64,000 bases of DNA from NCBI GenBank assembly GCA_945643635.1, contig CALZFC010000019.1:810001-874000 (forward strand). Direction: 5' to 3'. The notes beneath the pieces were generated by a model. The model was given only the letters and a program-made list of their open reading frames with translations, was not told the origin of the DNA and did no database searches. Each line of letters starts with the position of its first letter. The first letter of the stretch is position 1. The stretch comes from Allodiplogaster sudhausi (lineage: Eukaryota; Nematoda; Chromadorea; Rhabditida; Diplogasteridae). A program made the position numbers and the translations under genes. Below, in pieces: positions 36,456 through 46,102 of this stretch.

Positions 36456-38496
36456 ATTTATTTATTTATTTATTTACGGCATTGTAAAACGCACGTGGTA
36501 GTATAATAATATATGATATAGCATATAGGTATAGCGAGATATGTAGATATATAAGTGAGGGAAAAGCGATGGAGAAAGGTCATGGGGCGGTGGGAGGGAC
36601 TGTGGGAAGGGGAAGAGGGGAGGGAGAGGAGATAAGGGTCGGGGAGAGTGAGGTGGACTTGGTTAAACTATTGAATGCCTTAGCGGCTCTGATAAAGAAG
36701 GAATGGGACCGGATTGTGGATCTTGTGGAGGGGTATGCTAGCTGGAAGGAGAGGCCACGGGTTCTACTGTTGCGGAAGTGAAAGTAGTGAGGGTTTGCAT
36801 CGGAAATACGACGGTGGTGAAAAATGAGTCTACGTGCCAGAGTAAAGTCAGCGTGCTCACGACGGGACTTGAGAGAGGGAAGGGAGAGAGTAGTATTCCT
36901 GAAGGAGCTATTAGGGAGATTAAAGCTAGTATGGCCGAGAGAGCGGCGAAAAATGACACGGGTGAAATAATTCTGGGCTTTCTCTAGGATACGGATATCC
37001 CGTTTGAGACGCGGCGAAAAAACGACAGAACAGGACTCTAATATGGGGCGAATGTAAATTATAAAGGCAGAGACAAGAACCTTCATGTTGCGAGTGCGGA
37101 GGGCACGGAGGAGGGGGTAGGACTTAGCAAGTGCCTTATTGGCAAGGTAAGAGCAGTGGGGCGAGAAAGAGAGTTTAGAGTCTATTATGATGCCAAGGTC
37201 GCGAGCGGAATCTACTACAGTGAGAGGGGCGCCGCAGAGGAAGTATTGATGCTTAGGGTTGGTGGATCCTAGATGAAGAACAGAACACTTATTACTAGCA
37301 AGAGGGAGCTGCCAAGTATCGGCCCAGAGAGAAACCTGGTCAATAGCAGCCTGTAAAGAGGAAGGGGAAGAGGAAGATGGAAAGGATTGGAAGATCTTAA
37401 TATCATCAGCAAAACAGCGGGAGTGAACACCATGAGTGGCAATGATACCAGGAAGGTCGCTAGTATAAAGAATAAAGAGAAGGGGGCCGATTACAGTGCC
37501 TTGAGGGATTCCACTAATAACAGGGCGAGGAGTAGAGAGGGATGTGCCTACTCGCACTTGGAAGGAGCGGTTAGAAAGAAAAGAGGAGATCCAGCTAACG
37601 ACATTTGGGGGAATACCGAGGACACGGAGCTTAAATATGAGCTTAGGGTGGGAGACACGGTCGAAGGCACGAGCATGGTCAAAGTAGATAATGTCAGTGG
37701 TTAGGGAATTATGATGGGCAGAGGTCCAGTGTTCAAGACAGTCTAACAACTGGAATTCAATAGAACGTCTACGTCTGAAGCCATATTGTTGGTCGGGAAT
37801 GATGCGTAGAGAATCACAATAAGAGTAGAGTTTACGGCAAAGGAGCTTCTCAAAGAGGCGGGAGAATATGGAGGTAATGGAGATTGGACGGTAGTTGGAG
37901 GGATCGGAATAAGGAGCCTTCTTCTTAATGGGTATGATAATGGAGGACTTCCAAGCAGAGGGAACTGTTGCGGTGGAAAAAGAATAATTGAAAATGTACT
38001 CGAGGGCTTCACTAATTGGAATGGAGAGATTCTTAATAAGTGCGAGATTGAAATTATCGGGAGTTTTGCAGGAGGAATTAGGCCAGGTTTCAATGAGGCG
38101 GCAAATCTCATGCCTAGGAAAAACAATAGAGAAAGGGGGGAAAGATATTGCATTAGGGGAGAGATTGGGGAGATTACCATTGTCAACAGTATAGGCACTC
38201 GAGAAAGTTGAAGCCAAAAGCTCGGCCTTATCTATATCGGTAAAGCAGTCGGGACCTGGGGACTGGGTGAGGGTATCAACGCCACGTGGCTTAACAGAGG
38301 TTTTATTCCTAACGTATCGAAAGAAAAGGGACTTGTTATTGGAGAGGACTAGGTGCTTTTCTAGATTTCTAGAGTATTTATCCATTTCAAATGAACAGCA
38401 CATACAAAAAGTCCATGGCGCCACTAGTATTTTAGTGCAGCGTCCTTCTCGTTTTTTAAAAACATCGGAAAAGCACTCAACCGTACTTTTACACAA
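36456..38496 (-). mobile_element. 5'-truncated non-LTR retrotransposon (LINE)
   Basis: The unit reads on the minus strand. It contains one long ORF encoding reverse transcriptase and ends at a (TAAA)n tail, seen as TTTATTTATTTATTTATTTA at 36456-36475 on the plus strand. Such simple-repeat tails are typical of several LINE clades. No apurinic endonuclease domain is visible upstream, so the 5' part is missing. Confidence 0.85.
36580..38496 (-). CDS. Reverse transcriptase ORF of the LINE
   Basis: An uninterrupted ORF of 638 codons, unusual in this intron-rich window. Reverse transcriptase motifs follow the usual order: NYRPISI at about residue 201, the first catalytic Asp in IIYFDHARAFDRVSH at about 270, SGIPQGTVIGPLLFILY at about 328, and the catalytic box FADDIKIF at about 362. 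Short upstream text matches the segment that normally follows the endonuclease domain, and none of the endonuclease motifs are present. The spacing suggests the Jockey/CR1-like part of the LINEs, which is inference. The start Met is simply the first in frame. The intact frame suggests a recent insertion, although the truncated copy cannot move on its own. Confidence 0.88.
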   Translation of the reverse strand: MCKSTVECFSDVFKKREGRCTKILVAPWTFCMCCSFEMDKYSRNLEKHLVLSNNKSLFFRYVRNKTSVKPRGVDTLTQSPGPDCFTDIDKAELLASTFSSAYTVDNGNLPNLSPNAISFPPFSIVFPRHEICRLIETWPNSSCKTPDNFNLALIKNLSIPISEALEYIFNYSFSTATVPSAWKSSIIIPIKKKAPYSDPSNYRPISITSIFSRLFEKLLCRKLYSYCDSLRIIPDQQYGFRRRRSIEFQLLDCLEHWTSAHHNSLTTDIIYFDHARAFDRVSHPKLIFKLRVLGIPPNVVSWISSFLSNRSFQVRVGTSLSTPRPVISGIPQGTVIGPLLFILYTSDLPGIIATHGVHSRCFADDIKIFQSFPSSSSPSSLQAAIDQVSLWADTWQLPLASNKCSVLHLGSTNPKHQYFLCGAPLTVVDSARDLGIIIDSKLSFSPHCSYLANKALAKSYPLLRALRTRNMKVLVSAFIIYIRPILESCSVVFSPRLKRDIRILEKAQNYFTRVIFRRSLGHTSFNLPNSSFRNTTLSLPSLKSRREHADFTLARRLIFHHRRISDANPHYFHFRNSRTRGLSFQLAYPSTRSTIRSHSFFIRAAKAFNSLTKSTSLSPTLISSPSPLPLPTVPPTAP

Positions 38497-39238
38497 AATA
38501 AACCCCCTCGTGGCCCCATTTCGACGTCAAAAAACATTAGTGGCCACCACAAGCAGAATCAGGGGCCACGGCGAGGTTGCTCGGGTGAAGGGTGGCTGAG
38601 CGAGTGCGGAATAAGGAGCCATGGCGTGGTCGCACCCCCGTGTGGCTCCTTATTCAGCATGCGTGGGCCCCTTTAAAATTCCTGTGAAGTCTCTAGCCCG
38701 AAAATTGATGATTACCATTATCACCAAGTGGACCGTGAAATAGGCATGGTGTGGGGAGTAGTGAGGATGGGTTTGAATGTTAATGTGCAAGTTGGCCGGG
38801 TACGGTAGCAGTTGAGCAAAGGGTTGAAGAGGAGGGAGTAGACATTTCTACGATCGCTGGTCGTAGAGTGTAGGTGACTTCGTTTTTGAAGGTGTTTGCC
38901 ATAGTTTTGTTTTTTTCAGGAGTTGTTTGTTGAAGAATTGGTTGGTTGTGTTAGTTTCTAACATTTACATTTAGAATTGCTAGTTTGTCTGCATGGCGGT
39001 TTTTTTTACGGTTTTAATTCCAGGATATCTGATGAGCGGATCTAAGTTTGGCGGCCGTTCTGCTCAAGAGCCAGCGGAGTAGAGCCAGATGTAGGGTTGC
39101 AGTCTACCCGAGTAGCGCTCCTTCCTGTCCGCTCGGAGAGGAGCCACGAATCTCCGTAAAAAGGTAGTTTTCTGTTGCATTGACCGTAGGGTCAACCCCC
39201 CACAACCAGAGCTGGTTGCCCTCCCTCATGGGGAGGAA

Positions 39239-39370
39239 GACGGGTCCTCATGGGACCCGTTTGTCCGTTTGCAGTCCCTTGATGAGAGGCTGTAAGCTGT
39301 GGTAAGAGACGGGTCCTCATGGGACCCGTATCCGTTTGCACTCCCTTGATGAGGGACTGTAAACTAGTGT
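39239..39370. repeat. Tandem duplication carrying a GC-rich hairpin
   Basis: Two copies of about 68 bp start GACGGGTCCTCATGGGACCC. Each can fold as ACGGGTCC-TCAT-GGGACCCGT, an 8-bp stem with a 4- to 5-base loop, and is followed by the same CCGTTTGCA..CCCTTGATGAG segment. Confidence 0.85.
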
Positions 39371-39409
39371 GAGTAGTTCGGCCAGTTAAAGGTGGTTTTA
39401 ACGCCGTTC

Positions 39410-40090
39410 TGTTTGCAGTGATGCGGTTTCACGTGAGGCCGATGGCTGAAGCGGTCTCCGGGCGGGAGCAGGCGGAGCTGGGTCAAGAGGAGCCTGGTTA
39501 GTAAGCGTGTCACCCTTCCTCAGTTTGGTCGCAGACCCGGTTACCTTTTTTCTGAATGAGTAACCGAGTAGTTAGTTGGAGTCTTTTATTTTTCGAGGTG
39601 ATTTCGGCCCTCCTATGGGACCCCTAATTGTTTAAATTCAACTCTATCAGTTGGAATTTGTAGTCGATCTGTTTGCAGTGGGGCGGATTCCCGCTAGCGC
39701 GAGCGGGATCAGGCGGAGAGGCTCGTCGAGTGAAGAGAAGCCTGGTTAGTATACGTGTATTCGGCTACTCCTCCATGCATAAGAGAGTAGTGTCACAGCG
39801 GCTAGTTTCGTAAGTGTCGGGGATCTCGTTTCCTCAGTATGTTACCAGACCAGTTCCTTTTTTCATGAATGAGGGACATGGTTGTTAGTTCGAATGTTTT
39901 CTTCCCTTGAGGGGATTCGGCCCTCCTACGGGGCGCCTAATTGTTAAGAATTCAACTCTATCAGTTGAAAGTGATTTTATAGTCGATCGAATTGCAGTTG
40001 TCCGAGAAAGAGCAAGGCCGATGGCGGAAGCGCTCTTCGCGCGCTATGAGGCGGAGTCGCTCCACCATCTGAAGAGGATGTGGGTTAGTA
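39410..40090 (+). repeat. Diverged tandem modules resembling duplicated exons
   Basis: Three successive blocks of about 265-315 bp share the order TTGCAG, a GC-rich 70-100-bp segment with GGCGGA, GCCTGGTTAGT or GTGGGTTAGTA, then TTCGGCCCTCCTA, then AATTCAACTCTATCAGTTG. Each GC-rich segment is framed by what looks like a splice acceptor (TTTGCAG) and donor (G/GTTAGT). A fourth acceptor-like TTGCAG precedes a related block near 40590. Reading frames are short and disagree between copies, so coding is not proved. Confidence 0.55.
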
Positions 40091-41145
40091 GAGGAGTTAA
40101 ATGCTTAGTGCCTAGATTTACTTTGCGTGAATAAGTAGGACCACATATCAGTGAGGTTGGCCTAACTATGGGCTGGAGAACTCAAGCAGTACCCATAATC
40201 TTGGCTGTTTATCGTTCAGTCACCTTGGGAGTCCTCCCTCATGGGTGAGCTAGGGGTAGCAGCTAGGACCCCTACCAGTTTGCGGTTCACATGGGCATCT
40301 AGCTATGTTGTCGAAAATTCTGAAACGGAGATACCGTCCGCTGAGCAAGGGCAAGATAAACAGTGATTGTTTGTTCAGTCCAGTCATTGCTAGGGTCAAA
40401 GGGACACAACATAGATGATGTTTTCTTCCCTCAGGTGGAAAATTTCGGGTTCACAGTTGCAGCCCACATTCGTGTCGTAATAAGACAGTCAGAACTCGAG
40501 ATTTTTCAGTTAGGAATTTAACTCGATAGTTATAGTGAGATGTGTTACCATGACTAGGTCAGTTAAGTGGTTTTTAACTGTATATGTCTTGCAGTTGATT
40601 AGGGCGGTGCGAGCTGCGTGAGGGACTCTCCCTCATGGACAGAGCAGAGAAGGCGGATTCATAGCTGGAGGCCCTCTTCTCCATCCAGAAGCTGAAGCAG
40701 CGAGGGACAACCACGAAGGAAATGGTGCGACCCGCTCTACCAGGAGGCACAGGAGAGAGGAAGGGATCAGGTTAGACATGGAATTAGTCGTGGATGTTAA
40801 AAGGGTTCTGGACCACTCCGGAGGTTACCCTGGAAACTTAGAAGAAGTAACAGGCGGTCAAGGTCAGAAGAGAGTTACTTACGGACCAGGGCTGGTCAAT
40901 TAGCAGGCGTTTAGCGGCGGAGGCCATGGGGCAAAATCAGACTAGGTACGTCCTGGGAAGTAGGGGCTTCCATGGCCTTGCTCACGGTTCGCTTTACCTC
41001 GTAGAGGGAAGGCTGGGATAATTACTTGGTCTTCTCCTTGAATGGGAGATTCCCTCGGTCTCAGGGGCACAAGCCGATGCCCCTCCATCTCTAGATGTCA
41101 TTTTTCCTACTCCTTTCCCATCTGCTCAAAGGGGACTTTCGTTTT

Positions 41146-41256
41146 TCTACCGGACCAGGTCGTGTCCTATTCGATAAAGTTCTTTATCTTACGGTAGTTT
41201 GAACGGGACACTGGTGAGGGGGTAATCTGGGTTATATGGGAGGGACGACCATATAA
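41146..41256. repeat. Right-end module (B), copy 1, with terminal hairpin
   Basis: The sequence from TCTACCGGACCAGGTCG to CCATATAA is repeated at 41899-42009. Its last bases form a hairpin, TTATATGG-GAGGGACGA-CCATATAA, with an 8-bp perfect stem. Confidence 0.93.
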
Positions 41257-41587
41257 TTGATGATTACCATTATCACCAAGTGGACCGTGAAATAGGCATG
41301 GTGTGGGGAGTAGTGAGGATGGGTTTGAATGTTGATGTGCAAGTTGGCCGGGTACGGTAGCAGTTGAGCAAAGGGTTGAAGAGGAGGGAGTAGACATTTC
41401 TACGATCGCTGGTCGTAGAGTGTAGGGTCCCACCCACCCACCCTGAGTGTACTGGTTCATTTTCCAGGTTCGTGTCGGGATTTGAGGCAGTAGAGGGAGC
41501 GGCTATGTCGTGGAGGTTCATCGCCTGCTCGGTCGTTGTCTTCGCCTCACGCCCTCTCCCTCCTCCCATATACCACTCTCCTTCCAT

Positions 41588-41589
<2 letters not shown>

Positions 41590-41645
<56 letters not shown>

Positions 41646-41668
41646 GTCTCTCTCTCTCTCTCTCTCGA
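41590..41668. repeat. (CT)n microsatellite inside repeat unit copy 2
   Basis: CT run with a few TTTCT and CTGT interruptions. The overlapping Ser/Leu ORFs are only translations of this repeat. Confidence 0.95.
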
Positions 41669-41898
41669 GGAGTGGGCGGCTTCTAGGGGTTGGACGCCCA
41701 ACCTACCGTTTTTCCCCCTTCAGCCCATTCCTCAACTCGCCCCGATCTCCAGGCCCATCAACACCTCGAGGCTACGCGGATCTACGTTCTTCAACTCCCA
41801 CTGCCCGTCTCCACTCTCCCCATTTTGGCCTCTCTCCTCTCTCGTGTGCCTTTTGTTTTTGTGTTCTGCCATGCATTGCATCTGTGTTGTCACCGCGC

Positions 41899-42009
41899 TC
41901 TACCGGACCAGGTCGTGTCCTATTCGATAAAGTTCTTTATCTTACGGTAGTTTGAACGGGACACTGGTGAGGGGGTAATCTGGGTTATATGGGAGGGACG
42001 ACCATATAA
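41899..42009. repeat. Right-end module (B), copy 2, with terminal hairpin
   Basis: Copy of 41146-41256. With the next base the stem grows to 9 bp (GTTATATGG / CCATATAAC). Confidence 0.93.
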
Positions 42010-42069
42010 CAAAAAGATTTTGCTGCACCGAATTTGCGTTGTTCTTTACTATCGCAGTAGTTGCAGGTG

Positions 42070-43751
42070 ATGGATTTTCCGGAAAGAGCCCGCTATTCGA
42101 CAACGGAATCGGACTTCATCTTGGAGCGCGCCTACGAACGCCGTGAGCATCTCATCCTGCAAACGGAACTGCGAAGCGTCACTGCAAATCAGAATCGCCT
42201 CCAAGTCTGGGAGGAGATCCGGGATGCTCTCGTCTATGCATTCCGGAAAGATCGCTCTGTCGAGTCCATCAAGGACCACTTCAAATATCGCAAGTTGGCG
42301 CTGAAGAAGAGGCCGTGGAAGTGGATGAGGTTTGTTGTCCATTCTTGCTGCTCTCTGTTTTTGACCTGACTGATATAATTGATAGCTATCTTCGGATGAC
42401 TGGCGGCGGCATTGAAGAGGAAGTGGAGAGGCAGCGAGATGGTCTGATCGATCTCATGGGCTACGGGGACTTCCTCCTGGCTCGAATGTACGCGAATACG
42501 CCCAGCTTCATTGGAGAACCGACTGCGTATGAGGCGGAAGCAGAGCGGCAGGTTCATCATTTATACTTCCCTTCATTTCTGAGAGAATCTAGCTTATTAA
42601 TAGCTATATTTTGACTTTTTAGGTACCAGAATGCGCTGATGTCAATTATGTGAGTTCGAACTGCTCGTCCATGAAGAGAAGTGCTCCTCAAGCTGCACAT
42701 CGCAGCAGAAGAGATCAAGAAAATACGAACTCACAAGTTAGTCTTGCAAATCGTTACGTTATTCCGGCTCATTTGCAGCTTCTTATTTTTAAGTGTCTTC
42801 GTCGTATTTGAATTAAGGTTCGTTGTTATTAGCCAGTAATTCCAGGTGCGCCCGCTTCCTATGGTAGAGCGAACTGATTCGCATTCCTCTGCAATTGTCA
42901 AGGTGGTTTATATTCATCGCTGTATATTGAAGAAGGTGTTATTTATAATGTATGAGTTCAGGACGAAACGCCGTGCTCCTCCAGAGACAGCTCTTCTCAA
43001 CCAGGTGCCTCTTCTTCTCTCTTTCGACCCAACCCAAGCGACGCCAGTGGAATGGTTCGTTGTGTTTGCTTTCTCGTCTTACTGTCATGTAAATGAAAGC
43101 TTTGACATTCCATTTTCGGAAACAGTAGCATAAATTTATAGAACGGCTGGCAGGCCTCTGGCTGCACAACTTCAGTGGAGGACAGTGACAATGAAGTGAT
43201 TAGTGAGCCGAGGCTGAAGAGGAGTTCCCATCTCATTTCTGATCGACGGCTTCTTCAGGAAATGCGAGCGATGTATAAGGTATGCTATCACAATACCCGG
43301 TCAGAATTTGCAAGGGGTAAACATACAACAATCCTTTGTCGTTTATCTTTTTTTAATGTTCAGTTTACACACCTTAATTTCCTGCAGAGTTTCTACGAAC
43401 AACATTATTAGGCATGCAATTTATTTTTCGTTGACAAAATTAGTGATAAGAATTATTTTTCTTTTTATGGTTTTTTTCATTAATGTTCGCTTACATTAGA
43501 GTGATTTCCACGAAACTTATTTATTTTTCGGGCACTCATTTTTCGTTAACTTTCAGGCGCAGAAGAAGGCGTTCGAGGCGCAGATGGCGGCTTCTACGAA
43601 GATGTTGGAGTTGATGACGAAGATGTGCGAGAGACTCGACAGAGACCAGGCCAGTACCAGCCAAGGCCCCGCCCCTCCCGCCCCAGTCCAAGTCAATGTC
43701 TATGTTCCAGATACAGTGGCCAAGCACCAAACAAGCCAGGCGCCTCCTTAG
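42070..43751 (+). CDS. Myb/SANT-like DNA-binding domain protein with C-terminal coiled coil
   Basis: Seven exons keep phase: 42070-42329, 42386-42551, 42623-42736, 42846-42902, 42962-43004, 43176-43279, 43557-43751, giving 312 residues. Residues about 14-85 look like a Myb/SANT-like (MSANTD/zeste-type) trihelix: ESDFILERAYERREHLI, then VWEEIRDALVYAF, then SIKDHFKYRKLALKKR. The middle is a low-complexity linker with basic patches (MKRSAPQ, EPRLKRSSH). The C-terminus is a short helix, KKAFEAQMAASTKMLELM, then a Pro/Gln tail, the plan of MSANTD proteins, many of which derive from transposon regulators. No closer identity is claimed. An acceptor-like TTGCAG lies six bases before the ATG, so a 5' non-coding exon upstream, inside or beyond the repeat island, is possible. 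Confidence 0.72.
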
Positions 43752-44386
43752 CTTTATTTTCTTTTTTTTTAGATGGATCATTTAGCATTTTTCGAATTAT
43801 TGCCATTCAACTGGCACATGTATAGAAAGGATCTCAGATTTAATAAACTATTATGAAAGTGTGAGTTCACGTGTATTAAGGAAGTCCTGCAAATTGCAAA
43901 ACTGATAGTACTCTTCTTGACCTACAAAATGAAATCCACCGGAAGTAAAATCTGTGTAGTCTATACGAAAAGAACCGTGCGAAGCGGACGCGATCAACAT
44001 TTTTGTTTTGGTTGCAGCTCAGCACCCCTAAATTACATTTTTTTTTCGGTTTAATCACTTTTCAGCAGGGTTGGGGTTCCGTCTATTTTCATGACAATTG
44101 CTCGAAACGTTGCATAATTTGAATAATAAAAAGGAAATAGACTGTAAGAATGGTTTTTTGCAGAGAGTACAGAAGAGTGCAGACGGCAAGCGGTTAATTT
44201 GATTAGATCTGAAATGTTCACGGTAAAAGTGCAACGAACTATTTCCCAATGTTCGTCATAAATTTGCACTATGAAAATCTTAAAGTAATGTCGGGGATAG
44301 TTATGATTCCCATTCATTAACCTCATTTTATCGACTCTGAGTGGTGGGTCGCCGTTCCCTCTCCGCCATCTGCAGAGTACAATCAG
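43752..44386. other. Intergenic gap before the kelch-like gene
   Basis: AT-rich, 635 bp. AATAAA near 43841 is a candidate poly(A) signal for the Myb/SANT gene. Nothing else recognised. Confidence 0.45.
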
Positions 44387-44639
44387 ATGGGCACAACTGA
44401 AGACGTCATCATCTTTCATTCTGCAACTGGAGAGGAGTTCGTTTCCTGATTCTACCACTTCTCTCTCATTATCCATCCCTTACTGGAATCACAATATTTT
44501 TCTCTTCATCCACTTCTTTTCGCTTTAATCTCCTTTAGTTCTTGTTTTGCTATTCCTTCTCTATGAGCAATCTATATTCTCCTTTGCATACATCTCCGAC
44601 TCTCTCTCCCCTTCTCTCTCTCTCCCCTTCTCTCTCTCC

Positions 44640-44690
<51 letters not shown>

Positions 44691-46057
44691 CCTCTCCCCT
44701 CTCTCTTTCTCCCCTTCTTTCTCTCCCCCCTCTCTCTTTCTCCCCTTCTCTCTCTCTCTCTGTCTCTCTCGCCTTATCTGTGCTTGCAGGGTCTCTCTGA
44801 ATCTGCTGGGAGTGCGTACTCATCTGCCTGAGCTTCTTCGTTTTGCCACGCATGCCGACTTCGCCATCTACCGCCGTGTCTATGAATGCTCCAGCACCAT
44901 CTCTGCCCCCACAGTGCAGTCACTTTACTTATAGAGATGAAAAGAATAATGGTAATTTGAGCTGCGCACCCTGGGCAGCTTCTTCCTTCCTCCGTCGCCC
45001 CGCCTTCCCCTCCAGACTCCGCCCATCGTCATGGCCACTCTCTTCGCCTCTCGCAAGGCAGTCATCGTGACACCGTTCAAGGCATGCGTCAACGCCATTC
45101 TGGCAGACATTGGCCCGGCTGATAGAGCGATCGCAGAGTTGGAGGGTGAGAATTATCATGCTCCAACATTGAATGTTCTGGAGAATGCCGACTACAGTGT
45201 CTCCCCATTAATTTCCCTTTCCTGTCTCAACGAATTTTCTGAACTCAGGCGATCCCCGATTCCGTCGAATCGTCGTGATTATCGCCGACTTCTTCGTCGC
45301 CATCGCCAATTCGAACACGCTCATCCGCATCTGGCGACTCGCTTCTCGTCTGAAGATTCCGAGTTCTGCCGAGGTACGGTAATCCAATCGTGTCGGGAGC
45401 AACGACGCCTTTGATTCAGCTCGAAGACCGCTTGTTGTACGAGCTGGCGGCGTTGGCCGATCGGAAGGAAGTGGACTTCTTTCGTCTGAAGAGGGAGGAG
45501 ATGGAGCAGCTGCTCTGCTCGGATCGACTCCACGTTGGAGACGAGGAGGAAGTTGTCAAGGTCGTCTCTTCCTAATCAAATCATAGTGCAAACATTCATT
45601 CTGTTAAGTTGATCGAATTATGGATCGAAGGGCTGCCAGAGGAACGCCAGGCTGACGGGCCCGCGCTCTACGCCCACCTCCGCATCAACTACCTCAATTC
45701 CGCCATTCAGGCGAGGGCCGAGAGTGAAAGAATGAGAGTTGAAGTGGAGAAGCACCTTGTGATGCTTGCAGGACGAGGAGCGAGCCACGGCCATCTCTTC
45801 CTTCGGCAACCAATTCCTCGGCCCTCGCGAGACTCGCGACTTCCTCTTCACTCTCGGAGGCTTCTTCCGAGTCGGCACCGTCCAGAACTGGCACTGCAAC
45901 GTCTCCTCGTATCGTCTCGACAAGGTACCAAGAAGTTGTTGTTCACTCTCCTTTCTTTCTTTCTCTTCCTCTCTATTCTCTCTCTCTCTCTTTCTTTCTC
46001 TCTCTCTCTCTTTCTTTCTCTTCCTCTCTATTCTCTCTCTTTCTTTCTCTTCCTCTC

Positions 46058-46102
<45 letters not shown>

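Larger units (their letters stand above)
34276..38686. mobile_element. 4.4-kb inverted-repeat-bounded element with subterminal repeat arrays
   Basis: The left end begins CACAGGAATTTTAAAGGGGG and reads on through CCCACGCATGCTGAATAAGG. The right end at 38686 is its reverse complement with one base less in the G run. Identity covers about 40 bp. Inside both ends the motif AAGGGGCC or ATAAGGAGCC, in either orientation, recurs many times (34310-34550 and 38500-38670), a pattern known as subterminal repeats in DNA transposons. No clear target duplication is seen and no transposase ORF is recognised. The interior holds a 167-bp tandem repeat and a LINE on the minus strand, so the element is composite or has been hit by later insertions. 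Confidence 0.75.
38703..41256. mobile_element. Unclassified repeat unit, copy 1 (long form)
   Basis: The unit opens with a 172-bp left module (38703-38874, starting AATTGATGATTACC) and closes with a 111-bp right module (41146-41256). Both modules recur in the next unit, so the borders are defined by comparison. The 2.3 kb between holds diverged tandem modules, short palindromes around CCTCATGGG, and exon-like blocks. No transposase was recognised. It begins 16 bp after the end of the neighbouring inverted-repeat element. Confidence 0.7.
41255..42009. mobile_element. Unclassified repeat unit, copy 2 (short form)
   Basis: This unit starts with a 172-bp copy of the left module (41255-41426), differing from 38703-38874 at one base seen by eye, and ends with the 111-bp right module (41899-42009). 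It is abutted directly to unit 1, sharing two bases. Its interior is unrelated to that of unit 1 and contains a long CT microsatellite (41590-41668). It ends 61 bp before the Myb/SANT-like start codon. Confidence 0.75.

Noticed and set aside
36569..36781. Plus-strand ORFs inside the LINE region (also 37387-37704, 38267-38599)
   Set aside because: They are antisense shadows of the minus-strand reverse transcriptase ORF.
38703..41426. Reading the two 172-bp repeats as LTRs of a retrotransposon
   Set aside because: Repeats are not bounded by TG...CA, there is no primer binding site, no gag/pol between them, and a second module pair (111 bp) shows an A-B-A-B order instead.
38703..42009. Calling the A/B units Helitrons
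   Set aside because: The terminal hairpin and tandem insertion fit, but there is no 5' TC, no CTRR end after the hairpin, and no Rep/helicase sequence; left unclassified.
44542..44934. Long Ser/Leu-rich ORFs over CT repeats (also at 41472, 45609-46433, 46028, 53425, 59369)
   Set aside because: They are translations of CT or GA microsatellites in several frames and have no conserved residues; true exons next to them were placed by homology and splice phase.
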